From: JAPPLB01 sp965218555
GTDB taxonomy: Bacteria > Acidobacteriota > Terriglobia > Bryobacterales > UBA6623
DNA length: 64,000 nucleotides
Direction of reading: 5' to 3'
Assembly: GCA_965218555.1 (NCBI GenBank)
Contig: OZ244625.1
Coordinates: 1,364,001-1,428,000, forward strand
Part shown: positions 7,644-16,982 of the stretch, one piece after another
Numbering within the stretch: position 1 is the first letter of the stretch
Layout: every line of letters begins with the position of its first letter
Program-made: the position numbers and the translations under genes
The notes under the pieces: model-generated
Seen by the model: only the letters and a program-made list of their open reading frames with translations
Told to the model about the DNA's origin: nothing
Database searches by the model: none

Positions 7644-10532
7644 TTACCGAATCGTAACGAACTCGTTGTGATTGAACAGCACGTGGATCAGGTTCTCGCG
7701 CGCCCGAAGCCAGGGCTCGGGAGCCGGCGGCACTTCGCTGGTCTCCCCGCCCTCGAACGCCGTCAGTCTTTCAGGGTCTTGCAGCCGGTCGGATTGCGAT
7801 TGCAAGAAAACTTTGGACCGCGCGTGTTCCTTCTTGCTGGCAGGCCGTCCGAGGACACGCTCGAACGCGGCTTTGACGAAAGCAGCCGGACGCTCCCGGC
7901 CCCCAAGCTGCTCGCTAAGATCGCGTGCCAGCAAGCGCGCCTGCGTGAGGCTGAGATTGCTGTTCGCCAATGCTAACGCCTGTTGGGGGACCACCGTTTC
8001 GAGCCGCTCGTAGCATTCCAAAGGATTGGCCAAGTCAAAGGTTCTGAGGAACTGCATCTGCAAATCGGGTGTGTGCTGGAAGTAGACACTGCGCCGGGGA
8101 ACCACCGCACCTTCGGTGTGGTCGATCTCCACTCCCCCCTTCGTCAAATCGAGGCGTCCGCTGACATGGAGCACGCTGTCGCGGACGGCTTCCGCCTCCA
8201 TGCGCCGGGGGCTCATTCGCCAGAGGTAGATATTGTCGGGGTCTTTAGTGCGGTTGGAGCCGGCGACGTTCTGTTCGGATGACTGCATGCGGTAGGCATT
8301 GCTGGTCACCATCAGACGGTGCATCGCCTTCATGCTCCAGTCCCGGTCCATGAACTCGACGGCTAGCCATTCGAGCAGCTCCGGGTGTGTCGGCGGCTTA
8401 CCGGACGAACCGAAGTTGGCCACCGTGGGGACCAAGGCGCTTCCGAAATGGCGGCGCCAGATGTGGTTGACAGCGACTCGGGCGGTCAACGGGTTGCTCT
8501 TGTCGGCGATCCACTTTGCGAGGGCCAGGCGCCTTCCGGTGCTGATCTCGGGATAAATCTCACCCACCTGTGTGTATTCCTCGTGAGACTCCAGCGCCTC
8601 CTGGGCCGCCTTGAGCTGTTCGCGGGCCGTGGTGAGTTTCTTTTCGATGCTTTTGTCGAGCGGGTCCTCCGCGCGTTCTATTTCCTTCAGGAGTTGTTGG
8701 ACCTGCAGCACGCTCTGGTCAGCCAGACGCAGGTTGGCAAAGCGTTCAGCCTTCTTCGCCTCCAGCGCCAGTGCTTCCCAGTCAGGCTGTTGCGGATCGC
8801 TGTATTTGGCTTTGTCCGCAGCAATGCGAGCTTCCAGCGCCGGTAGCTTCGATCGAACCGTGGCGAGGAATTTGGCGGCCATTGCGTGGGCGGCTTCGGC
8901 ATTCCTTAGTCCTATTTCCGGGTCCACTTCCTCTTCCTTGCCTTCCTCTTTATTGGGATCGGCAGATTTGGAAGGCGACAAATCAGGCTGCGATACCCAC
9001 TCGGCGTTTCCATGCGCAAGCCGTCGTTTTGCTGACACAAGCTCTTCGTCCGCCTGGGCCAGATCTTTTTCGGCTTTCTCGATCTCTCGTTTGGCTTGCG
9101 TGACAAGATCCTCGTGGACGAAGGGACGGAAATCGGGGTACCGGGCTTCGAGATTCAGAGAGACGGGCTGAATCTTCAACTCGGAGCCTCCGATAACCCG
9201 CGGCACACCGGGCGACAGAGGTCTGTCTTTGAGAGGCTTGGCTTCGTCACCGCCGAGAAAGAGAAAGGTCTTTGCGCTCATACCGGAGTCATAAGCGCGT
9301 GGGATGCCCGCTTTGGAAAGATCGGGTTCGCCGGGCACTCTGTCGGTGCGTACTTCGTGCGGCTCAAAGAACGCACGGAAGCGGTAGTACTCATTCTGCT
9401 GAATGGGATCGTATTTGTGATCGTGGCAGCGGGCGCATTTCAGCGTGATGCCGAGGAAGCCCGCGGCGGTATGCTCGACCGTGTCCTGGAGCCAAACGTT
9501 GCGATTGAACTTGTACCAGTTGCGGGCCAGATACCCGGTGGCGCGCAAAACGTCGGGGTTGTTCGGAGCGATCTCGTCGCCGGCGAGCATTTCGAGGATC
9601 ATTCGGTCGTAGCCTTTGTCTTCGTTAACGGCATCGATGATCCAGTCGCGCCATTGCCAGATGTGGTGCTGCGCGTTGCGCAACTCGTCGGTTTGGCGGA
9701 ATCCGTACCAGTCGCTGTAGCGCCAAACGTCCATCCAGTGCCGGCCCCAGCGCTCGCCATAGCGGGGGCTATCAAGCAGTTCGTCCACAACGTTGTCGTA
9801 GGCGTCGTCCGAAGTATCCGCGAGGAAGGCTTCGATTTGCTGAGGCGTTGGCGGCAGTCCAATCAGATCCAAGTAGACTCGCCGAAGCAGAACACGTTTC
9901 TTGGCCGGCGGCGCCGGTGTCAAGCCCCGCTTCTCGTGTTCGGCGGCGATAAAGGCGTCTATGGGATTGCGAACCCAGCGGGCGTTCTTGACCTCGGGAA
10001 CATCAGGGCGAGCCGGGGGCTGAAATGCCCAGTGAGCGGTCGAGTGCGCCTCGTCATCTTCTCTCGCCGCAGAGATAACCGCCGCCTCATAGGGCGCCCC
10101 TGCGTTGACCCATTCCACGACGTGCGCCAGCACGTCGCCTGAAAGCTTGGCGGTCATGAAAGGCATGTTGGGTTTCTGCTTGTGATACACGAGTTGCACG
10201 AGCAGGCTTTGTTCCGCGTCACCGGCAACAATCGCAGGGCCGCGGCTACCGCCGCGCAGCAAGCCCGCACGAGTCGACAGGTCGAGGCCGGACTGTTTCA
10301 ACTCGCTGTTGTGACACGACAGGCAGCGTGTTTCCAGCAGCGGTCGAACGTGTTCGCCGAACAGGGAAGCCGCTGGGTCGGCAGGTTGTTGGAGACCTGC
10401 CCGCGTGTCGGCATCTTGGCCGGACGCTTGCGCGGAAGCCAAGCCGAGAGCTAGGGCGATGGTCAATGACAGTATGAGCAGACGGCTGAGGAACCATACC
10501 CTTGACCGATCGCTCGCCAAGGCCCCTGACAT
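7644..10532 (-). CDS. DUF1549/DUF1553 protein with planctomycete-type cytochrome c domain (PSCyt1), locus 1
   Basis: A 962-residue exported protein. Order: signal peptide (about residues 15-40), a PSCyt1 domain with haem motif CLSCH near residue 70, a DUF1549 domain (opening at FIAAEHEKRGL) containing a second CARCH motif, a charged coiled-coil insert around residues 490-660, and a C-terminal DUF1553 domain (NHIWRRHFG, MSPRRMEAEAVRDS). It probably acts in the periplasm as a c-type cytochrome-linked enzyme; its substrate is unknown. It heads the two-gene operon with the DUF1501 gene. The long Glu/Lys/Ala-rich insert is typical of one subgroup of the family. Confidence 0.9.
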   Translation of the reverse strand: MSGALASDRSRVWFLSRLLILSLTIALALGLASAQASGQDADTRAGLQQPADPAASLFGEHVRPLLETRCLSCHNSELKQSGLDLSTRAGLLRGGSRGPAIVAGDAEQSLLVQLVYHKQKPNMPFMTAKLSGDVLAHVVEWVNAGAPYEAAVISAAREDDEAHSTAHWAFQPPARPDVPEVKNARWVRNPIDAFIAAEHEKRGLTPAPPAKKRVLLRRVYLDLIGLPPTPQQIEAFLADTSDDAYDNVVDELLDSPRYGERWGRHWMDVWRYSDWYGFRQTDELRNAQHHIWQWRDWIIDAVNEDKGYDRMILEMLAGDEIAPNNPDVLRATGYLARNWYKFNRNVWLQDTVEHTAAGFLGITLKCARCHDHKYDPIQQNEYYRFRAFFEPHEVRTDRVPGEPDLSKAGIPRAYDSGMSAKTFLFLGGDEAKPLKDRPLSPGVPRVIGGSELKIQPVSLNLEARYPDFRPFVHEDLVTQAKREIEKAEKDLAQADEELVSAKRRLAHGNAEWVSQPDLSPSKSADPNKEEGKEEEVDPEIGLRNAEAAHAMAAKFLATVRSKLPALEARIAADKAKYSDPQQPDWEALALEAKKAERFANLRLADQSVLQVQQLLKEIERAEDPLDKSIEKKLTTAREQLKAAQEALESHEEYTQVGEIYPEISTGRRLALAKWIADKSNPLTARVAVNHIWRRHFGSALVPTVANFGSSGKPPTHPELLEWLAVEFMDRDWSMKAMHRLMVTSNAYRMQSSEQNVAGSNRTKDPDNIYLWRMSPRRMEAEAVRDSVLHVSGRLDLTKGGVEIDHTEGAVVPRRSVYFQHTPDLQMQFLRTFDLANPLECYERLETVVPQQALALANSNLSLTQARLLARDLSEQLGGRERPAAFVKAAFERVLGRPASKKEHARSKVFLQSQSDRLQDPERLTAFEGGETSEVPPAPEPWLRARENLIHVLFNHNEFVTIR

Positions 10533-10631
10533 GATTGCCTATATCCTACCTCACACACCCATTCCAGTCAGCAGACGGTGCACTTCGTGCGGCCGGCCGC
10601 AGACCCGGGATTCTGCGCATTTTTCCGGGAT

Positions 10632-11501
10632 TTCCCAGCTAACGGCGCTTGAACACTTGCTGAGGGGAAAGAGAATGCCGAGAAATGCCGAGCAACCGTG
10701 GACTGGCAAGCACTGACTTGGCGGCGGGTGCGGCGGTCCGGGCGGCGGTTTTTGGTGGTGCTACCTGTTCGCAACCACGGCGAACCGAACGGCCCTTCCG
10801 ACACCGGATTTGCGGCCAAGACGCGCCCTCGATGCGCCTGGGCCGAAGATCGTCCGCCGGCAGCGCCTGCGCATCCTGTGCTGTTGTTTTCGACTTTTTC
10901 CTCCGCCAGACGAACGCGCCTCGGGCGCGGCAGCATGGCCTGCATCTCTCGCCAGCTGACGGGGGAAGCACGAGATACGACCGCCATGACTTCGTTGTGC
11001 TGGCTTGCCATGCTCGATGTGTAAAGGCCGTGTTTCGTGATTCGTGTCTCGTGACCCGCACGCACTTCGCTTCCCCACGTGGTGAGACATGCAGGCCGGG
11101 GCAGCCTGGGGGCGCCGGGCAGACCGCAGCCGGCCCGGCGGGGTCGGCCGGTGAGGGCCTTGACGGTCTCGCCGGGCTTGCGGCGAGAGGGCCTGCCGGC
11201 CGGGGTTGCCGGCGCTACGAAGAACAAACTTCGCCGGAGACGAATGGGCGTGATATCACCTCCTCGATTTTTTCTTCGCTTTTTTCTTCGCGAGGGCAAG
11301 GATGCCCGCGGCGCGCGGGGGCGGCAGCCGCCACAGCGAGCGCCGCGCCGATGGCAAGTCGATCTGTATGATTGCCGCCTCCCTGTCGTCATGCTATGCC
11401 GGCCGGGGCGGCAGAAACAAGACTGAAGGGCTTCAGTACTTCGAGCCTAAGGGGAACGTTCTCCTTTGTTCGCCAGGGGAACATCTCACATTGCGCCGAC
11501 A
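10632..11501 (-). mobile_element. Non-autonomous IS21-like element, copy A (3'-truncated, split by a MITE)
   Basis: Read on the minus strand from 11501 this starts TGTCGGCGCAATGTGAGATG, then two spaced AAnGTTCCCC-type repeats, the layout of IS21-family ends. It aligns, with many substitutions, to the reverse orientation of copy B (56272-58175) through about 10632. The roughly 200 bases that carry the far terminus in copy B are missing. Removing 10937-11097 restores collinearity. No transposase or convincing gene is present. Open frames in it are conserved equally in all phases, which argues for DNA-level rather than protein-level homology. Confidence 0.65.
10937..11097 (+). mobile_element. 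MITE-like element, copy 1 (161 bp)
   Basis: The ends GGCCTGCATCTCTCGCC and GGTGAGACATGCAGGCC are inverted repeats with two mismatches. The core contains CCGCCATGACTTCGTTG and TTCGTGATTCGTGTCTCG, shared with the copies at 12691 and 31191. Copy B of the surrounding element lacks exactly this block, so the boundaries are set by an empty site; no target duplication is evident. Confidence 0.75.
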
Positions 11502-11688
11502 CAGACTCTGCTTTCGGCGCTGCTCCACCCGCATCTCACACCAGAGTGATGATCCCGTGGCGGTTGGGCGAGACTGGTTTTTTTCGATTTTCAGGACGGC
11601 TGAGTGCGCGAGAGGTTGCGGCTGGCCCTGAAGTTGTTGGTTTCACGCAAGTTTCGGGCTGTTCGGCTTGTTCGTTGCCGTGGAGTCG

Positions 11689-11718
11689 TTGTGCTCTGAC
11701 AAGCATCGCAGGTACAAT
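11689..11718 (+). promoter_or_regulatory. Candidate sigma70-type promoter for the 2-hydroxyacid dehydrogenase gene
   Basis: TTGTGC (11689-11694) and TACAAT (11713-11718) are separated by 18 bases, placing the start point about a dozen bases before the ATG at 11738. The short leader would leave little room for a ribosome site. This rests on motif match alone. Confidence 0.3.
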
Positions 11719-11737
11719 CGCGCTGACAGGGCTGCGC

Positions 11738-12694
11738 ATGAAAGTCGTTTTGGGATTTGATATGGGCGAGGACTTCGTCCGGGACTTGCGCGCAAGCTTC
11801 CCTCAGATAACGTTTGCGCCGGCCTACACGGTTGAAGAACAACTGCGCGAGATTCCTGATGCGGAGGTCCAGTTTGGGCAGATCAGCGGGGAGGTGTTTC
11901 AGAAGGCTGGGAAGCTCCGCTGGTTTCAATTCATCGGAGCCGGCTTTGACTACATCCTGAGGGACAGTCCTGAATTGGTCGAAAGCGATGTCATGATGAC
12001 CAATGCACCAGGAACTCACGCGATCGCAATGGCCGACCATGCGTTCGCCATGGTGCTGGCATTCGCCCACCGCATCCCGGAGCTGATTGACGACCAGCGG
12101 GCCCACCGCTGGGACTTCAAGAAGTACCGCGGGCGCATGATGGAGTTGCCGGGAACGACCATGGGTATTCTGGCGATGGGTGAGATCGGCAAAGCCATAG
12201 CGCAGCGAGCGCCTGGGTTCGGGATGGATGTCTATGCCGTCGACGTGCGCAAGATGGATCCTCCCTTCGGCGTCCGGGAAGTATGGGACGCTGGGCATCT
12301 GGACGACCTGCTCGCGATCTCCGACTGGTTCGTGGTGACAGCCCCGCTGACCGATGCAACCCGGGGCATGATCGGCCGATGCGAATTCGAGCGGCTGAAA
12401 CCGGGCGTCCATGTGATCGCGTTGTCCAGAGGCGGAATTATTGACGAGGAATCTCTCGTAGACGCTCTTCGGTCCGGGCAGGTTGCCGGGGCGGCCATGG
12501 ACGTCACGGCCCAAGAGCCGCTGCCCTCCGTCAGCCCGCTCTGGGATATGCCCAACGTGCTGATCTCACCCCATGTGTCCGCGGACTCGCCGCAGATATG
12601 GGAGCGCCGCCAGCAAATCTTCAAGGAGAACCTGCGACGTTACGTCGCGGGGGAAACCCTCCTCAATGTGTGTGACAAGAGGGCTGGATTCTGA
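11738..12694 (+). CDS. D-isomer-specific 2-hydroxyacid dehydrogenase family protein
   Basis: 318 residues from MKVVLGFDMG; the frame is open further upstream but only this start fits the family length. It is an NAD-dependent oxidoreductase interconverting 2-hydroxy and 2-oxo acids in the cytoplasm. The Rossmann loop reads AMGEIG, so the first Gly of GxGxxG is Ala. The catalytic Arg is in LSRGGIIDEE, the Glu in TAQEPLP and the His in SPHVSADSP. The TGA stop lies inside the left inverted repeat of MITE copy 2. It is the first gene of a + strand run that includes the ABC binding protein; the substrate cannot be read from the sequence. Confidence 0.85.
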   Translation: MKVVLGFDMGEDFVRDLRASFPQITFAPAYTVEEQLREIPDAEVQFGQISGEVFQKAGKLRWFQFIGAGFDYILRDSPELVESDVMMTNAPGTHAIAMADHAFAMVLAFAHRIPELIDDQRAHRWDFKKYRGRMMELPGTTMGILAMGEIGKAIAQRAPGFGMDVYAVDVRKMDPPFGVREVWDAGHLDDLLAISDWFVVTAPLTDATRGMIGRCEFERLKPGVHVIALSRGGIIDEESLVDALRSGQVAGAAMDVTAQEPLPSVSPLWDMPNVLISPHVSADSPQIWERRQQIFKENLRRYVAGETLLNVCDKRAGF

Positions 12695-12874
12695 CCTGCA
12701 TTTCTCACCGCCTGACGGCCGCAGCACGCGATAAGACCGCCATGACTTCGTTGCGCTTGCTTGCCGTGCTCGATGTAGGGTCAAGTACACCTGCGCGCGC
12801 CAAGCGGCTCGCGCCTCGTCCTGACGGCCCTCTCACGCACTTCGCCTCGACACGGGGTGAGAAATGCAGGTCAG
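12691..12874 (+). mobile_element. MITE-like element, copy 2 (184 bp, perfect 19-bp inverted repeats)
   Basis: CTGACCTGCATTTCTCACC at 12691-12709 is the exact reverse complement of 12856-12874. The core holds GACCGCCATGACTTCGTTGC, shared with the other two copies, plus an extra internal segment absent from copy 1. It begins inside the stop codon of the dehydrogenase and ends 70 bases before the lipoprotein start, so it separates these genes. Confidence 0.8.
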
Positions 12875-12944
12875 CAGAGAGAGGGGAAACGATTTGCCTC
12901 TTGAAGATCAGGAACTCCTGGGGAAACAACGAGGGCGGCCTCAC

Positions 12945-13271
12945 ATGACGACTCAGCCGCGGGTCTTCGCGCTGCTCGCGTTGAGCATGGTGCTGATGGC
13001 ATGCGGTGCGTCCTTGGACCAGGCGCCCGTGAATGGGTCATCCGATTCTGCAATTCAACTGGAAGAGGAGAAAAGAATCGTCCAGGAAGCCATGCGCGCC
13101 TATATGAAACGAACCGGAGTGACGGAGATTCCTTCCCGAACCAAACCCAGACAGATCGGCCCGGTGGACGTCAATGTTCCTTTCAAGGGGGAGCTCCAAA
13201 TGACGCTGCCGACAATGTTCAAGTATGCCTGGGATGAAGGCGGAAATGTTACCGAAGCCAGCAGTGAGTAA
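12945..13271 (+). CDS. Small predicted lipoprotein, function unknown
   Basis: 108 residues from MTTQPRVF. A hydrophobic stretch ends in LMAC, a lipobox that would place the protein on a membrane facing the periplasm. The mature part is short and charged, with a KRIVQEAMRAYMKRTG segment likely helical. I do not recognise the family. The frame is open upstream into MITE copy 2, but those codons are not plausible protein. It precedes the ABC substrate-binding protein by about 100 bases on the same strand, so it may be an accessory of that system; this is inference. Confidence 0.6.
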   Translation: MTTQPRVFALLALSMVLMACGASLDQAPVNGSSDSAIQLEEEKRIVQEAMRAYMKRTGVTEIPSRTKPRQIGPVDVNVPFKGELQMTLPTMFKYAWDEGGNVTEASSE

Positions 13272-13372
13272 GAGAGTGATCGGCCGGCAGTCCGTGGTGA
13301 AAGTCACGTGGAAGGCGCGGCACGTTGGGAAGTTGTCCTGTTAGCAACTTATATCAGCCTCGAAAGGTCGTC

Positions 13373-14917
13373 ATGCCGCATCAAGTGATCCGAGCGATTG
13401 GTGGGATCTGTCTCGGAGTACTGTTGATACTAAGCGCTTGCGGGCAGGATAGCGACTCCGGTGCAGGATCTCGGGAGGCCGGTGGGCATAAAAACTCTGT
13501 CACGGTGGCTGCCTCGGGCGGAGCCAGCTACGTCCTGTACATGGATCCGACCTTGCAGGGACTGCGCTTCAGCCCTCATACGCATGTCTACGACCCCATC
13601 GTTCGCTACAACCCGGCAACACAGCAATGGGAGCCGATGCTGGCCCTGTTGTGGGAACGGATCGATAGAAACAGGATGCGCTTTCACCTCCGGCGGGAGG
13701 TCAAGTTCCACAACGGCTCTCCGCTGACTGCGCACGACGTGGCATTCACCCTGGGCCGCATCAAAGACCCCGAGCTCGCAAGCCCCGTCAACGGCTTCTA
13801 TCATGCCGTGAGCGGAGCGGAAGTCATTGACGACTATACGTTTGATGTCATCGGGAAAGCCTACGGTATTCTCCCGGCCATGAATGTCTTCATGCCCGTG
13901 GACCAGGAAACCTTCGAGGAGGTCGGCGCTGAGGCGTATAACCTGAACCCGATCGGCACCGGACCCTACCACTTCGTCGAATGGGAATTGGACGATTTCA
14001 TTACCCTCAGGGTAAATACCGACTACTGGGGAGAGGCGCCCAAGATCGAGCAAGTGACCTTTCGGTTCGTTTCCGACCGAGCGACCAAGATGCTGATGCT
14101 GCAGTCGGGTGAGGCGGACATCATCGATGAAGTTTCGCCGGATATGATTGACGATCTCGAGAAGAATCCGCAGATCGATGTGCGCAGCGTGCCCTCGCAC
14201 CGAACGAACTTCGTCACCATCAATACATTTCGTAAACCCTTTGACGATGTTCGTGTCCGCCAGGCCATGGCACATGCCATCAATTGGCAAGAGATTATCG
14301 ACAAGCTGTATGGAGGCCTGGGATACCGGCAGGCGGCGCTCACTCCTAAGATCATCGAGCAGTACGATCCGAGCCTCCAACCCTACGATTACGACCCGGA
14401 TAAAGCACGGCAGTTGCTGGCCGAGGCCGGCTACCCAAACGGCTTCACGGTGGATGATCCCTTTAAGACGCCCGTCGGTTGGCTACCGATCGACAACATC
14501 GCGTCGGAAGTGATCGTCGCCAACCTGGAGGCTGTCGGAATCAAGATGGGATTGTGGATGGCGGAGGAGGCCAGCTACAACGACAAGTGGTTGAACAAGG
14601 ACGTGACGCTCGGATTCATGTCCTGTGGCAACCAGATGTTTGCCGCCGACTTCTGCTACAACGCTCATTTCCATCCCAACTTTCGAGGCTTCTACTTCAA
14701 CCACCCGCAACTGACAAAAATGCTGGACGACTTCTCCGACACGGTAGACCCCGACAAGCAGAGAGCCGTCATGAAAGAAATCCAGAGGTTTGTTCACGAG
14801 AACGTTGGATACATTCCCGGCTTCGTCGGGGATTTCATCTATGGTGTCAACGCGAACCTCAAGTGGGAACCTTCCAGCGACGAGCGTGTGTATTTGCACA
14901 AAGCCGAGTGGCGGTGA
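13373..14917 (+). CDS. ABC transporter substrate-binding lipoprotein, peptide/nickel class (SBP family 5)
   Basis: 514 residues from MPHQVIRAIGG with a GAAAGG-like ribosome site upstream. The lipobox LSAC (about residues 18-21) anchors it in the periplasm. SBP_bac_5 features are present: VKFHNGSPLTAHDVAFTLGR, GTGPYHFVEWE, DDVRVRQAMAHAINWQEII and the DPDKARQLLAEAGYPNGF block. Family members bind oligopeptides, opines, glycosides or metal chelates. The matching permeases and ATPases lie on the opposite strand at 15896-23347, converging on this gene, an unusual split of a normally single operon. Confidence 0.88.
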   Translation: MPHQVIRAIGGICLGVLLILSACGQDSDSGAGSREAGGHKNSVTVAASGGASYVLYMDPTLQGLRFSPHTHVYDPIVRYNPATQQWEPMLALLWERIDRNRMRFHLRREVKFHNGSPLTAHDVAFTLGRIKDPELASPVNGFYHAVSGAEVIDDYTFDVIGKAYGILPAMNVFMPVDQETFEEVGAEAYNLNPIGTGPYHFVEWELDDFITLRVNTDYWGEAPKIEQVTFRFVSDRATKMLMLQSGEADIIDEVSPDMIDDLEKNPQIDVRSVPSHRTNFVTINTFRKPFDDVRVRQAMAHAINWQEIIDKLYGGLGYRQAALTPKIIEQYDPSLQPYDYDPDKARQLLAEAGYPNGFTVDDPFKTPVGWLPIDNIASEVIVANLEAVGIKMGLWMAEEASYNDKWLNKDVTLGFMSCGNQMFAADFCYNAHFHPNFRGFYFNHPQLTKMLDDFSDTVDPDKQRAVMKEIQRFVHENVGYIPGFVGDFIYGVNANLKWEPSSDERVYLHKAEWR

Positions 14918-14946
14918 CCGTAGTTGACAAGCACGGAGAGAGTTTC

Positions 14947-15873
14947 ATGAAGCCGACGGAAGATCAGTCACGGCGGGGGTTGATGGGCGCCGGCGCATTG
15001 TTCCTGCTGGGCTCGGCTTGCGGGGATGTCGGGAGAGTCTCGAGCTCGCAGAAGGAAAACGAGACGGGGGCATCGACCTTGCGCTTGGAACCGAAGCAAA
15101 ACGACCAGCGGGTCGTCATGCTGCACTCCCGGTTGTTCGAGTGTTCGTGGACTTTTCGCGTGCCGGAGGCGACGCAGTCACGTGAAGGCATGTTGGCAGT
15201 CAGCTTCTGGCCGGAAGTGCGCTGGACGGTCGAGGCGGACGGGCAAATCCGGTGCGAGTGGGAGAGCACCGAGGAGGGTGTGGCCCAGGCGGAAGCGAAA
15301 GATCGCTTTGGTTTCACCTACCTTGCCGGTGTCCGTCAGAAAGTCGTGATGACCCCCACCGACTACGGAGCTTCGCTGGAATTGACCGTGAGCAACGGCC
15401 GGACGAGCAGCCTCCATGGAGTCTCGGTCAACCCGTGCCTGGGTTTTCCTACCTGCCCCGGCTTCCAAACCGAAGACAGGAGCACAACGTTTGTATTGGT
15501 TGACGGCAAGATGACCCCGACGGCCCGGACCGACCGGGGCGGCGGCGACCCGATCCGGACGTTTTATCGCGTCCTCGATCGACATATGCTGTGGAATGTG
15601 CCGGCCAGCTACTGGGGGAACGGCAGCCGGACCGTACTGAGCAGCGGGGCGGTCTGTCGGGTCTCGAGAGATCGCAATGCGGTCATCGGCGCCGCCTGGA
15701 AGCAGGCGGCCAACGTCATGGAAAACTGCGACCAACACCAGTGCATTCATTCCGTCGGAACGATCGGGAACCTCAGACCTGGTCAAGCCCGAAAGCTAAC
15801 GGGAGCGGTGATACACGTTCGTGGTGACGAAAAGACGTTCTTCGGCCGGGTTCGGCAACTGGGCCTGAGCTGA
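14947..15873 (+). CDS. Hypothetical Tat-type lipoprotein
   Basis: 308 residues from MKPTEDQSRRGLMG. SRRGLMGAGALFLLGSAC combines twin arginines with a lipobox Cys, so export as a folded lipoprotein is likely. The mature part is rich in beta-prone segments (for example MTPTDYGASLELTVSNGRTS) and contains five Cys, suggesting a beta-sandwich. I do not recognise the family. It starts 29 bases after the binding-protein stop and is probably co-transcribed with it, so a periplasmic role with the same substrate is plausible but unproven. Only 22 bases separate its stop from the converging dppF-type gene. Confidence 0.6.
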   Translation: MKPTEDQSRRGLMGAGALFLLGSACGDVGRVSSSQKENETGASTLRLEPKQNDQRVVMLHSRLFECSWTFRVPEATQSREGMLAVSFWPEVRWTVEADGQIRCEWESTEEGVAQAEAKDRFGFTYLAGVRQKVVMTPTDYGASLELTVSNGRTSSLHGVSVNPCLGFPTCPGFQTEDRSTTFVLVDGKMTPTARTDRGGGDPIRTFYRVLDRHMLWNVPASYWGNGSRTVLSSGAVCRVSRDRNAVIGAAWKQAANVMENCDQHQCIHSVGTIGNLRPGQARKLTGAVIHVRGDEKTFFGRVRQLGLS

Positions 15874-15895
15874 CCGTCATTGTCGAAGGCAATTT

Positions 15896-16927
15896 TCAGG
15901 AGAGATCGGCAGGGATAGCAGGCAGTCCGCTGCCCGGACCGGCTTCATCGCTTCGGTGGCAAGCCACGAAATGGCCGGGACGCAGTTCGCGCAACGCGGG
16001 GGCTTGCTCATGGCAGATATCTTTGACCAACGGACAGCGCGTGCTGAAAACACATCCGGGGGGCGGATCGGCGGGGTTCGGCAGGCCGCCGGTCAAGACG
16101 ATGTGGCGGCGGGCTGCCTCACGGTCGGGGTCGGGTAGAGGCGCTGCGGAAAGCAAAGCGACTGTGTAGGGATGGAGAGGTTGGTTGTAAATGCCGTCTC
16201 GACCGGCCAGTTCCATGATGTGGCCCAAGTACATCACCGCCACCCGGTCAGAGATGTGACGAACCATGCTCAGGTCGTGGGCGATAAACAAGTACGTCAA
16301 TTTTCGTAGCCGTTGAAGGTCTTTCAGCAGGTTCACGATCTGGGCCTGGATGGAGACGTCGAGAGCCGAAACAGGCTCGTCGCAAACGATGACCGAGGGG
16401 TTAAGGGACAACGCTCGCGCGATGCCAAGACGCTGGCGCTGACCGCCGGAGAGCTCATGGGGGTAGCGCCGGCGGAATTGCAGATCGAGCCCCACCGTCT
16501 CGAAGAGTTCAGTTGTCCGCTCTTTGAGGGACTGGCCGCGTTCGCCGCCGTGAACGATCAATGGCTCCGAGACGATGTCTTCGGCCCGCATCCGCGGGTT
16601 GAGCGACGAGTAGGAGTCCTGAAAGATCATCTGGAGGTGCCGCCGGTGCTGACGCAGTCTGCTTTCATCGAGTCGGCACAGGTCCTGACCTTCAAAGAGA
16701 ACCTGGCCCGCGGTCGGCTGAACGAGCTTCAAGATGGCGCGGCCTAGGGTTGTTTTCCCCGATCCGCTTTCACCGACCACACCGAGAGTCTCTCCGCGTC
16801 GTACCTCGAAGGTCACGCCGTCGACGGCTTTGACGGACCCCACTTTGCGCTGCAACACGCCTCGCAATATGGGGAAGTGAACTTGGAGATCGACGATCTT
16901 CAGGATCGTATCCGGCTCAGCAGTCAT
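15896..16927 (-). CDS. Peptide-class ABC transporter ATP-binding protein (DppF/OppF type)
   Basis: 343 residues. Walker A GESGSGKTT, the signature LSGGQRQRLGIARAL and Walker B VIVCDEPVSALD are all intact, followed by the C-terminal oligopeptide/dipeptide extension with Cys-containing GCVFSTRCPLVKDIC, a possible iron-sulfur or metal site common in this family. It powers import through the DppB/DppC-like permeases encoded upstream on the same strand and is the last gene of that string, 55 bases after the DppD-type gene. Confidence 0.92.
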   Translation of the reverse strand: MTAEPDTILKIVDLQVHFPILRGVLQRKVGSVKAVDGVTFEVRRGETLGVVGESGSGKTTLGRAILKLVQPTAGQVLFEGQDLCRLDESRLRQHRRHLQMIFQDSYSSLNPRMRAEDIVSEPLIVHGGERGQSLKERTTELFETVGLDLQFRRRYPHELSGGQRQRLGIARALSLNPSVIVCDEPVSALDVSIQAQIVNLLKDLQRLRKLTYLFIAHDLSMVRHISDRVAVMYLGHIMELAGRDGIYNQPLHPYTVALLSAAPLPDPDREAARRHIVLTGGLPNPADPPPGCVFSTRCPLVKDICHEQAPALRELRPGHFVACHRSDEAGPGSGLPAIPADLS

Positions 16928-16982
16928 GATGGGTGATTCTCATTTGGAGGTTTCACCATCAGGAGCGGTGCTTTGGTGAGGC

